Assembly: GCA_003342895.1 (NCBI GenBank)
Contig: PTFA01000055.1
Span: forward strand, 3,503,629 to 3,567,628
Length of the DNA stretch: 64,000 nucleotides
Source: Casuarius casuarius
Taxonomy: Eukaryota; Chordata; Aves; Casuariiformes; Casuariidae
Reading direction: 5' to 3'
The notes beneath the pieces were generated by a model. That model was not told the origin of the DNA. It saw only the letters and a program-made list of their open reading frames with translations, and did no database searches. The number at the start of each line of letters is the position of its first letter. Positions within the stretch are counted from its first letter, which is position 1. Of the stretch, positions 50,098 through 62,134 are shown piece by piece. Both the position numbers and the translations under genes were made by a program.

Positions 50098-53000
50098 AAA
50101 TTTGGAATTCATTTTAAATACTGTAGAGAATATTTGGTATCACTCATCTGCTGTGATAGTGTAAATTATTTTGGTAAACTTATTTCCAAATAGACCGCCT
50201 AAGCATTCCTGTGTTCATTTGTTTTTTCTTCTGAGAAAAGGAAATAAATACTTTAAAATGTGTTGCATATAATTCGTCTCAACCACTGTGTTCTCCATGG
50301 TTTCAATCAATAAGGGTGGGTTATTTATACCACAAATTCAGGAATCTCCTAATATGGAGAGTAACTACAAAGATAACAGAAGGGTTTTCCATAGTTTGAA
50401 AGTTCATGGAAAAAATGAATTACCTTTTGTGGGGAATTCCTTTTGATTTAATTTTTCATCATGTTGCTTTTAATATTAGCTGGCTAGGCGTTATTGTCTC
50501 AGTCTTGTGCCTCAAGTGTAAAGATGATGAGTAGACTTCGTCATAGTAGCAGAACCTAAAATTGCTGGTAGTTATGTTAGAATACATTTTGTGACTGTCA
50601 AAATATCTGCATAAGTGCGTCATTTAAATCAGACATGGGCCAGTCAGCACCCAAATAGCTCAAGGCTTTTTTAAATAAAGCTGGCCCAAAAGGAAAACTA
50701 GAGTTAATCTGTGGTCTCCTTTTTCCTTTCATGAGTTATGTTAATATCTGATGCTTTCCTAGCAGTGCTCGGAGTGATGTGAATAGCATGTCTTGTGTGC
50801 TCCACATGCTCTCTTGCATTCTGTTCCCATGGGAGAATTGTGTTTGAAAGAGGATTGTGTTTGAAGGTTGGTATTTTAGGGGGTGGTTTTTTTTGTTTCA
50901 AGTTATACAGGAACGTGCGCTTTTTTCAGGGCAGGCAAGGTCAGAAACATGTTTTATGCTTGAAGTAAAAGGCAGTGATGTTGTGATAGCTTTGTTGTTT
51001 GTTTCTAAAGGGTTGGTAAAGGGTGCCTGAACTCAGACTCCTCAAGAAAAATCTCTTTCTTTCACACTCCTCTACTCATTGTTACCGTAGGCATTCCGCT
51101 GAACCCATGGAGCAGCTTCCTTCTCTTCATCTGGAGGTTTTTTTTGATCTAGATGTGCTGAGCCTGGGTCATTCAGCACTCCTGAAAATAAGAATTGAGA
51201 ACATGAATTTGATTCTGTTATAGAAGAAATAGGCTGGAACTTGGGCTGCCTAGCATTGCCTGCCTAAACAGTAGGGATGTACTCATTCACACTTGACCAA
51301 TGGAAAGGGACAACTCCAGAGTGTCTCCTCCGCACCTATCTGAGATACTTGTATGACTCTGCACTGAATTGCTCTTATAAAGCATTCATCTTTTTCCATT
51401 TACTAAAGAATCAATAAGCTTAAATGACTAGTGTAGACCAGACATCTAGCTTTTGGACAACTGAATTTATCTGAGCGGAGTCTCTGCTTAGTACAGAAAG
51501 TGGAAGACAGGTTTTCTCACTGTAACTTGTTATACCAAGGAGATATTCTGCCCGTTTTACACAAGCAGGAGGTAACATGCTGAGGGGTTGCTGTTAAACA
51601 GTTGAGAGCACAGCTCTGTTCAACAGCATTAGTCAGAATCTCCTACCTAACAGGAGGTAGTGGAAAATGTTATTCATGGATCCTGTGGTGTGAAAGTTTA
51701 GCATAACCAGGGGTTCAAGCAGCACACCCAGCCTCCCAGCTGACCCAGCGATGGTGTCTGCAGCACCACTGCTTCCAGGGCCTGCCAGCTGAAGCTCTCT
51801 CTTGCTTTGGCTCTGCTGTCCTTTGTCCATGGGCTGATTCCATTCAAGCACTGGGTTAAATGGGGAATAATGGCTGTCTAAGGACAGCCAGAACCTCTTT
51901 ACCTCACTCCCGGGCAAACTATATAGCATACCATGAATTATTCAGCTTCCCCTGATACAAAGGTTTCTTTATAGCAAGTGTAAATACAAGTGCTTATTAT
52001 TAATTTCCTCACTTGTTTGCTTTCCAGCTTCCTGGATCCAGTGTGGCTGGCACTCTTTCTCGCTGATGAAAAATAACTAGGCTTCATACTAATAACAAAA
52101 AAAAAAAAACACTGTAAAATGAAACAGGAAAATATTTAAAAGCTATGGAATTTTTAAATAGGTTTGTGAAATACGATTTTGCATCATTTTTCACTAGTAG
52201 CTGTACAAATAGTTGGCAGCTACTGTAGATATTTGGTGGGCATGGGGGATTGCGTAGAGCTACTGATCAGTGATCTGCATGATGAAAGGGGTGACAGATA
52301 GGCAGAGTGCCTCACTTTGCAGAGACAGGGATTTTAATTTACTTTTATTTTTGTTTTCATGAAGCCAGTTGCTGCCCTGCTGTTCTTCATCTCTGTTTTA
52401 TTCCTCCCATCTCACAGCTGATAATTGATTTTAATTAGCCCATGCTCCAGTTTTGGTAGCAATCACAGAACTACAGCTTGCTTCTGAATCTGAGAGAAGT
52501 TAAAGAAAACTCCCAATTACCAATGCTGCAGAAGTCAAGTGTGTCTGTGTGTATGTCTGTCTATGTGTTTGTGAAAGATATGCAAGAGGGGGAGGGGGGC
52601 AGTGAGAGCTTTTAAGCCTTTCCATCTTGACATGCTTTTCCTTCTGATAAATTGCCTCTGAAGGCAGTAGTGCCATTTTGTTCATGTGCACAATTGGCCA
52701 AATTCACACTCAAATCTCATCAGCCTCAAGGCTTGATTTAGGAATGGCACTACAGTCAGGGTAATGAATCTACAAGTGCCTTTTAGATTTGGATAAGGGA
52801 CTTCAGTTCAAAATGTGTGTTGGGATGATTCTTTAAAAGCAATTTGTTCAAAGCTGCTGTACCCGTACTGAAAGGCACTTTTTCATTTGAAGTCTGGTTG
52901 AAATTTCTCCTTTATAACAACAGATGGATAGTCTTATTTCCAAATGCAGTGCTTCCAATATGCAGTGCTTAGGTCAGCATGAGTCTATTCAGCTGTGAGA

Positions 53001-56000
53001 GATGCTATATCTAATGTGACTATTAACATTTTACATACAAAAAAACAGTATTTGTAATTTTATTTAAAGCTATTACTACCAGTATATGAAACAGTATAGT
53101 AGCCACCCATCTATTCACCACACTGTAAGACTGGGAAAGTGTTTGGTCTGAGTTTGGCTAATTGACTTGGAGGTGCAATAAATTTCAGCTAGACAACAGA
53201 CACTTCGAGAAACATTCATATCGCATCTTCTTCCCTAAGTAAAACCAGAGGTCCTTGAAGATTATAAACAACAGTAACAACAAAAGTTGTAACCTAAGTA
53301 GAGATCTTTTTTCTGAGATTGAGAAACATTTTGTATGAGAGATCTTGAGTTACTACCTTCTAATAATTCTTATATATTATGTACACCCGCTGATTTATTG
53401 CCTTCAGTCTCTTCCAGAAGATCATGCAAAGAATACACTGCCCGAGCTTGCGTACTATAGTTGCTCAGGCATTTCAGAATTGCTGCCTTCCAGGGTACAG
53501 TCCCTTACCTTACCTGTGTTCTCCGTGTAGCTATGTTCCCTGTATAGTTTTACATGTTTTAAAACAGATACCGGTTAAATGAGCCTAGTTTGCCAGCCAA
53601 TTCAGGTTGTCCTGTATAATTGACTGATCATTAATAATTTTTACCATTTGGACTTTTTTGCATCATATATAGACTTTATCAGCTGTTGTTCTACATCTTC
53701 ATTAAAAACATTGATAAAATGATTGAAGTGTATTTTTCCAAGAACATGGAGACCAGTTTATTTCTGTGTGTTAATTTTAGGGAGTATTACTAATCTTCTA
53801 ATTAGTTCTTCTGAAGAAGAATCAGTGACCTATTTGTATCACTGCTAGTATTCTGCTATTCTTCTCTAATCAGACTGTACTTTTAGGTATATATTTTCAG
53901 TTCTTTAGAGAGTGCTAAAATGAAATGAAAACAGTAAAGTAACTGAGGCAAAGCATTTTCCTGCTCTAGATTTCAGAAGCATTTTGAATCTGAATTATGT
54001 AGCTAACAGGTTTTTTTGTACTTTATTTCTCTGTGAAATATTCAGAGTAGTTCATGCCCCAGTGTGGAAGAAACACTCAGTGCCTGCATAGCCTTTTTTC
54101 ATGATGGAAAAGAGTTGGAGCGTATTATTTACAATACTGAAATATCAAACTAATAATAGAGGCTTGACAAAATGCAGAAAGAGAACTTGTCTTTCTCAGA
54201 TAGGAAGGATCATTATTAAGAGTACTCATATGACTCAGGCAGAGGGAGAAGTTATCTTCTTTCATTGGGCTTCGACTTGTGCCCCTGGCAGATGGTTAGG
54301 TGTGCGACCTGCGTTCACGTCCCTTTTCCCAGACAGCCTGAACAAGCCAGTACGCCGGGCTAGGAAGCAGTGCTAAGTCAGTCTCGGAATGTGTTTCCAT
54401 TAAAGAAAATACCAGTGGCAGTAGTTGCAGCACTGAACAATATTCTCCTTTATAGTTACAGATTCTCAGAAATTCTCAGGGACTAACAGTTTCTGTTTTT
54501 ATTCAGTAAGAGTGGGTGTGTGCTGAAAACTGGCTGCTAGCGGAAACAGCAAAGCAAACATGCTTTGACTCAGCAGATCTGATGGAGCTCTGCCCAGATT
54601 TTGAAGCTGCCTTTTCCAGGAGGTTATTCCCTTCAGAAGTGCAGCTAACCAGGCAAGTGCAAGGTGTGAAACTTGCAGGGCTTTGGGGCATAGTAGTCAT
54701 GCTATCCTAAAAAGGTGCAGATTTTTAGGAAGGGATTTATTTCCTATGAATAGGAACCTGCTGGTGGGCATCTAGTCCTGCCTGGCTGAGGACTAGAGCC
54801 TGAATTAGAAACACGGAATAACCAAATCATGGCATTTAGCTGAATTCTTTAGACAGCATCCACAGGTTTCAAGTAATTAGTCAAGTGGAATTTGATTTCC
54901 TTTAACACATTTCTGCTTGTTAAATCTGAATCAGAAATCAGTGAATGTTGAGAGTGCCGCTTCAATGCACATTTGTTTTACGAGGTCAGTTATAATGTCA
55001 CAGTGGTTGCATTCATTCCTTTTTTTATGCTGTCACCTATAGCATGTACATTTTTTAGACTTTTTTTCATCATCATGTTTCAGTAGGGGGGTTTATGCTT
55101 CCCTTCCTCATAACAGTTCAGGCCACATAAAGTGTTAGCTTTGTGGAAGTGGATCCTTATGATTGAGAGGAGAAGGTGAAGACTTTATGCTGTCTTTGCA
55201 AATGCTCTCAGATCAGTATACTGACTTCTATAGAGATGCCAGGAAAATAACTGTCCCTGAGTTGAAATTAAAGCTGTTTTTATAAATACAACTTTTCTAG
55301 ACTTCTATTGATTGGTTTGGAGGAGGGAGAGTTTTTTATACCCATGGTATTTTTAATGCAGTGTCCCCAGCTGGGTCAGAAACAGCAGGAATGAAAATCG
55401 TGATCTAAAAGGCTCAGGTTTTATGTTCTAGGTTGAAATCCAGCTGGCTTGACTTGAAACTTTGCAAGGTCCGGAAGCTAGACAGGGGCAAAGAGCACAC
55501 TGTGCAAAGTGTTTTACACTCAATTGCAAGTTGCTCCTCTGTACCTGAAAATGTTGTCCTAACTTCAAGTGCTTCTCTGGCAATATCTCTATAATTATAT
55601 GAAGACCAGGTAACTTCTGAAAGCACTATTGTGGAGGGCTTCCTAGGTAGTGCAGGAAATCAAAACTGAAGAAATCCACGTTGCTGAAGTCAGAGATTCA
55701 GGGATGCCTCCTCAGGAGACACACGAGGTTGAAGGAGCCTGAGAGGCTCTGAATTGTTAAAGTTGTCAGAAGATCTCTGCTCTTGTGAGTCTGTCAAGAT
55801 GTACAGAACTGGTTCATGCTGCTTTCTGTCTGAGGTCTAAGGGAGTGGTGAGCACAGCATCCTGGGAAAAACTCTCTTCCCCCACACCCTTTAAAAATAA
55901 AGTTTTTCTTAAAACTGATGAGATGGATGATTTTAATGCCCCTGTTATAAAGGACTACGACTACATCTCTTCTTAAGGCAAGAAGTTCAGAAGGTCTTCT

Positions 56001-57125
56001 ATGGAAAATGTTTCTGTTTTTTTCTTTCCTCTTGCTTTTTCTCTCTGGCATCATTTAAACAGATCCTCATCTGTCTGCTCATGGTCATCAGTTTTGGGAA
56101 GGGGTCATCTGGCAGAAGATACATAAAACTCCTATTTAATGAAGGAAACAGATGCTGAGGACATAGCAGGTGATTTTTGGTGTTAGAGCTCTCCTGTGTT
56201 GCATCTGCTTGTGTATTTTCATAGGAACTTGCTGTATAATTTAGTATTAAATGATATTTCTGGAAGAATATGAAAATTATCTGAATTTCAAATTAATGCC
56301 AACAGAATTAAATTCTATTTCATCTGTGCCCATAACACATGGGAGATGGTTATTGGGAATTGGGTCTCAGCAAAGACAATAGAAATGAGACATAGTCATC
56401 ATGTAAGACCAGAGCAGATTTTGGGCTGTGCAATATTATGAGTTCAGCTACTAAAACAATTTCCAGGAATTGATTTTTTCTGCAGTATACATGGCTTGAA
56501 TTAAATTCTTCAAGGCATCATTGGAGAAAGTTTTAAAACAGAACCTTAGATGAGTGACTATGCTACTATCAATACAAGATAATATTTAGAATTAAGACTC
56601 AAAAAATATGAACATTCACTGCAAGATGGCATTTGGCAGCTGGATTTACTGAGTATGCCAGTACCAGTAGTCATTCTGGACAGCATTCTGGAAAAAAAAA
56701 TAGCAATTTCTTTGAACAATTAGCTTTTTCTTTCCCATTTAGTTGAACTAGAAGGTAAGAAGCTAAGGTTGCTGTGCTCTAGATTTTTTGTCTTGCCCTG
56801 CCTCTGTTGTAATAAGATACACGATGGCACTTTTTGAATTGTCATTAAGAGAAAAAATAAAATTGGAAAATACATTAGCATGTTAATAGAGGAATGTAAA
56901 AAGTCCTCAAAGCAAATTAAGCCCATTAAGTTAATGTCAGTACTGTTACATGCACTCTAAAGGGCATATGTTCTAAAGGGTACATTCTTCTCGCTTCTCA
57001 CTCTCAGTTTTCCGTCTAATATTTATTCTTGGTGCATGCTTGATCTACTGACAAGCTATTTTTCTTTTACCTCTCAATATTCAACTTAGTTCTATCATTT
57101 AGAAAAAATCTATTATTTGTTGTAT
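50098..57125. other. Intron, no recognised gene
   Basis: 51600-52080 is GC-richer with a 98-codon minus-strand frame of no recognisable identity. It is followed by a 13-base A run at about 52099. A short GT-rich microsatellite-like run lies at about 52540-52575. 52380-52480 is even-textured AT-balanced sequence of the kind often seen in conserved non-coding DNA, but conservation cannot be judged here. Confidence 0.5.
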
Positions 57126-57129
57126 ATCA

Positions 57130-57410
57130 GCAGACGAATCTGGAAAGTGCTTCTAGGCAAATTTGACCTCCATCCCTCTTTGCCGAAACGTATGACCTGA
57201 CACGCAGCACAATTTGTGCGGTCCTACTGCTGAGAGCGTTGACACAAGCCGTGCATCCCATTCCCCGTCTGTGCCCTGTGAAGTTCTGTCCTGTGGGGCT
57301 CCGTCCGGACACGAGCTGCATCATGTCCGCCAGCAATCCACATGCAAACTGCAAGTCTGCCCTGCAGCCGACAGCAACCTCCCCACAGCAATGCAGCCGT
57401 AGAGCCATTT
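57130..57410. promoter_or_regulatory. Local CpG-rich patch (weak CpG island candidate)
   Basis: Over a dozen CpG dinucleotides occur in about 280 bp (for example in gccgaaacgtatg, gagcgttgac, ccgtccggacacgag and gtccgcca), while the surrounding intron has almost none. G+C is also raised. Overlapping frames on both strands (57127-57408 minus, 57214-57402 plus, 57342-57614 plus) are open, a by-product of the composition. It could be an intronic enhancer, an alternative promoter or an unmethylated relic. No TATA box or known gene was recognised. Confidence 0.35.
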
Positions 57411-59201
57411 GAAAGAATATTCTGGTGGATCACTCTGATATCAAGTATTAACTTGGGCTTGATACAGACAAAAAGATTTAAGCAGACACCTTGGTTAGCT
57501 GACATAGTTATGTTTTCTAGCCAAGCAAGTGCTAGTAAATTGCACATTGGTAGATGGCTCCATTTCACTCTCCAATTAAAACAAAAGAATAAAACACTAA
57601 TAGTGCATAAGTGATACCTTGCAAAAAGAAGAGGGTGAAATTTAAAGATGACTATTTCAAAGGAAGCACAGTTTGGTATATTTTTTCATTTGTGTCTAAG
57701 TGTCTTTTTTGCACAATAGATATTGAACATAAGGGGGTTGGTATTATATAAAGATTTGTATTTTATAATTTAAAATAGTATTAGTGGCTGGAATTACATG
57801 AAACTTCCAGTTTTGGCTTGTAATGTTCACTATTGAAAATGGACTTTTGTTATGCACAAAATGACACTAAAATTCTTTGCTTCTTCATAAGCTGTGAATA
57901 CTTGCTTCATTTTACTTTTCTCTTTCACTTCTTGTTTCTGTAAGAAGAATTAAGTTCAGTGGCAAATTAGATATGCCTCAAAACCAAAATATTTTCTCTG
58001 ACAACAGCTAGTATCAAGGCATTTTTACAAAATAATTCTTGGTAGAACAAATATGCCTTAAAATATTAAAACAAAATTCTGTATTCCAAGTCAGTTTGCT
58101 TAGCAGCTTTTCACCCATTTTGGGGGATGGAATACCTGACGTTGTAATTTGAATATGGATAACTTAGTTCTCTGGGGTAATGTATTATCTTTCCCCTCAA
58201 AAGTCTATCTTCAACCTTAGTTTGGCTCCCAAGTGCTAAATTGGTACCAGCTCAAACCACTTCCATGCTTGCTAGTTTCACAGACCCACTCCAAAGTCTG
58301 CCACAATGTTTCTTATATGATATCCAAAAAACGAGTATCCCCAAGTTTGAAAGTCAAGTGTGGGGAATATCCCCAGAGGTTTGAGGAGCAGCATATACTG
58401 CAACTGACTCTCCCGGAAGAGAAGTTATGTTGAAAGGAAAATGTCACGAGTAGATTGTTTTCCATTTTTAATTACAAGTTTCTATAATTTTCAACAGATT
58501 ATTCTTAACACTTATGATGGACAAACAAGCAATATTCAGTATCAACTATACTCTTTGTTGCTTGAAACTTTTGATGTGCCAAAAAGTAATGTATTGCCTT
58601 CTGCTGTCACTGACTTTGCCAAACACAGGGCTCTAGCTCTGCCTGGAAAACAACTCTCAGTGATGAAAAAGAACACATGCCTGTTGTATTTTTAAAGGCT
58701 CTTCCTGATAACATATCTGATATTAGGCTTAAGCAGCAATGTAGCCTGGACAATGTTGCTTTGATGAAGATAATTTTCTTATCTTTTTCCTTCTGCTAAG
58801 TTCTGAATTTAAATATGCATATTACAGATGGGAATTTATGCAAATCCTTATCCAACTGTTTTTGTCTTGAAAATAGTAAACCTTTGATTTAAAAATTTGA
58901 ACATCATAGTAAAAGTTTTCAATAGGTTTACACTCAAAAAATGATTCAAGCATTGTAGCAGCTAATTAGGAAAGACAGCTGTTAAATTTTCATTCAGATT
59001 TTCCTACTTTTTTATTTTTAGGTTCTTAAATCATGGAGAAAACACACTTTGGGGTTTGAAATTATCCATACTTGGTTCTTGGTCTTATTTGCCCTTCCAC
59101 ACTTGCTCCCTTCATCCATATTGCTGTGGAATTAAGTGCTTCTGCAGAAGGTCCTACATCCACCTGTGTCACCTTCACTGCAGATGTGCCATCTTCTTCT
59201 T

Positions 59202-59232
59202 TGGTACCAGGGTGCCATACTCCCTGGTACCA
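59202..59232. repeat. Perfect hairpin, 11-bp arms, 9-nt loop
   Basis: tggtaccaggg at 59202-59212 and ccctggtacca at 59222-59232 are exact reverse complements around tgccatact. Each arm contains a GGTACC (KpnI-type) site. Confidence 0.95.
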
Positions 59233-62102
59233 GTGTGTTTGTTCAGCTGTGCCATGCTGCATCAAGCCGTATTAATGACGTCAGCAGGGAGTCTAAGAAG
59301 GGGAAGCTAGTGCTGCCTAGACCAAATTCTCTCAGGCTGCTCCACATCTTCCTTTTCCCCCAGCTCTGAGCATAGTCACGAAGGTGTTGGTAGCAGTGGT
59401 TCACCCAGATGCTGCTCAGTCGCAGGTGACCGAGTGGAGCTCCACAGTGGGGATAACCTCAGTGATATGCCTCAAGAATTCACCAGAAAACCTAAGTCAA
59501 TCTTGAATGCCACTGCACCTAACTGGCCCTGTGAGTGCCTTAAATGAGTGGCTAGCAAGTTTTTCAGTTTTAGCTAACACAGTTAACAGTTAGCTAAACA
59601 GTTCATTAGGGCTGCTACTGGCCACAGCTGGACATGATTCACTGGAGGGCTAGCAGGACAGATGGGGGGATAATGGGCTGTAGCCTCTACAGATCTGTAA
59701 CTATGTCATGAGTGTGGCTGCACCTCTTCTACAGGCCCAACCCTTCAGATAAGGGCTGCAGTTTTTGAGATTAATTTCTTTTCTTCTTGTTAGACCTGGG
59801 TAGTAGTAACGAAGGCTGCATTGCTCCTTTCCTAGTCCCTTTTTCCTCAAGCAGAAAAACTTGGCAGTCCTGTCCGATATGAAACCACCAAAATCTTTTC
59901 TTTGGAAAAACAGGACAAAATAGCAAATCACAATTGGGTACTATCTGACAAAAAGAGAGGTCTGGCTTGAGATATAACTATCCCTATACTTAAGTTTTAA
60001 TTCCCAAGAGCATATGCAGCAGAATTTTCCTCTAGTTCATGAGTTTCTGCCCATTGCTCTTTATGATTACACAGCAAGCAGCACAACATACCTATTTTGT
60101 AGCCTGCTATCTCTCAGCTGGTAAGTGAACTGAGCGTCAATAATTAATAATAATACTGCAGATGTGACATTCTGGGAATAAACTTTCTTTGTTGGGCTAG
60201 AATTTTCACTGTGTATTTTCATTGCATTGCTGATGAGGCAATATAGATATTCAATTAGTTGGAGAACTGTTGTTAAATAAAGATGAAGGGTCTTCCATTC
60301 TGTACCACATCCTGTTCTTCTTCAGCTGTAGTCACAGAGTTACACTGGGGCAGATGAAAGCAAACCAGAGGATCAGATTAACATCTAAATGCTGCCACGC
60401 TAAATTGATATTCATTAATTAAACTGTGCTATGATACTCTTAATGAGATTTGCAGTTTTGCCCGTGTTTTTTAGACTAAATGATATGCTTTTTCTTTTTT
60501 TCCAAAAAATTTACATGGAAAATGCCTCTGAGAGGCTAATGGTGAGCTGCCTGAGTTTATTAGGAGGATAAACAAAATTAAGCAAAGTAATACAATCATA
60601 TGCTAAATAAAGTATATGAAATATTGATTCAAAATTCAGACAGTCTAGTCTGCCTCTTTCTTGTATAGACAGTCACAGCCAGTGGCAAAAGAAATAAAAA
60701 CTGGCATTTTATCATCCAGTCACAATATTTATTTTTGTTGGTAATAAATGTCATAATGTTTTGTGGCAATGACGGTAGTTTTTATTGGCTGAACAGTAAC
60801 TAATATACTCTTTTTATCTCCCTGTAACTGTGCATGTTGACAAAGTAACACTGTTGCTCAGCATTCCCAAATGAAAACTCTGCCCCAGCAAACAACATAC
60901 CAGTCTTATCAGTAACAGTTCCCACGGCCAGCTCAGGTTGCAGAAAATTTACTTTTTTCCATACTCTAATTCTGTTGTTCTTAACTTTAGAGGAATATTA
61001 TGGTCTCACATGACTTACGAAGATACCAAAATCAAACCTGGAGATTTGCTGAAAAAGCCTTTCCAATTGGGCATTTCAGATTTGCAGTTATCCTCTGTGG
61101 ACTGGGTTATGTATCAGTAGCACTAAATGCTGCACTTTCATTCATGTAACCTGGAGATTATCTCTTTAAAAACCCAACAAAGTCAAGAAAGTATGAATTG
61201 ACAGCAAAGCAGTGTATAGCCATAGGGGCAGTGTGAGGGAAATTTGACAGAGTACCTCTCCCCATCAGCTTTCTCACCTCTGATCTCCTTCAGGTTGCTT
61301 CCTTTCTCCTGCTAACTTCTCTGCTTTTGATTCCTACTTTCCTCTGCTTCTGATTTCAACACAGATTGTTTAAAGTGTCAAGTACTGGCAGTTTTAGAAG
61401 AGTGCCAGTTATGTGAGATACAGGCAGTGTGTGGGTGATACATTTTGTTACAACTCGGTCTTCTGACCAAGGGCAAGAGCTGTCACTGTAGCTAAATTCA
61501 GATGGAAACTGTAAGGTAATGTAGCAATGTAACCCAATAGTTGTGGTTATTTTCAAAGCACAATTTAATGTTATTTAGGTCCGGCCTACAAATGAAGCAG
61601 CCTCCAGAATGCTTCTCATTACAACATTGCAAGAATTTGAACATTGAACTAAAGCATTCACAGAAAATGTTTAATAATGAATGTTTTTAGTTTTAAAAAG
61701 TATCTAGTGTCATCAGTCCCATTTTGTGTCTGCACTACTGCCAAATCCACACAAAGAACCTCATGGCATGAACAGTAACATGTAGCAAATTATGACTTTT
61801 AAAAATTTCAGCTTCGAGGGAATCATGAACAGTGACTTAAGTCTTAAAACTATTATGGTGATAGATTCTAGCTGCTTCCAGATTACATGATACTTGAAGA
61901 ACTGTGTATTTCAGCTTCTAAGAAAGCTCAGGATGCAGATATTTTCTGAACAGGTTGTGATTTGTATGACCCATCAAAGCATCACTGAATAGCTCTGATG
62001 GTCACAAAAAATCCAAAGCTCCAGCCTCAAGAAGGAGCTTCCATTAAGAAATCTATTTTTATCATAAGCATGTTAAAGACAAATAAAAGTCTCTGAATTT
62101 CT

Positions 62103-62134
62103 AAGTTCATGAATATAAAGTTCATGAATATAAA
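62103..62134. repeat. 16-bp tandem duplication
   Basis: agttcatgaatataaa is present twice in tandem. Confidence 0.9.

Noticed and set aside
51633..51929. 98-codon minus-strand frame followed by a downstream A run near 52099, considered as a processed pseudogene
   Set aside because: The A run lies on the plus strand while the frame is on the minus strand. No known protein and no target-site duplication seen.
59056..59369. Several overlapping frames on both strands (67-84 codons)
   Set aside because: Simultaneous openness in several frames points to base composition rather than coding. No recognisable protein.
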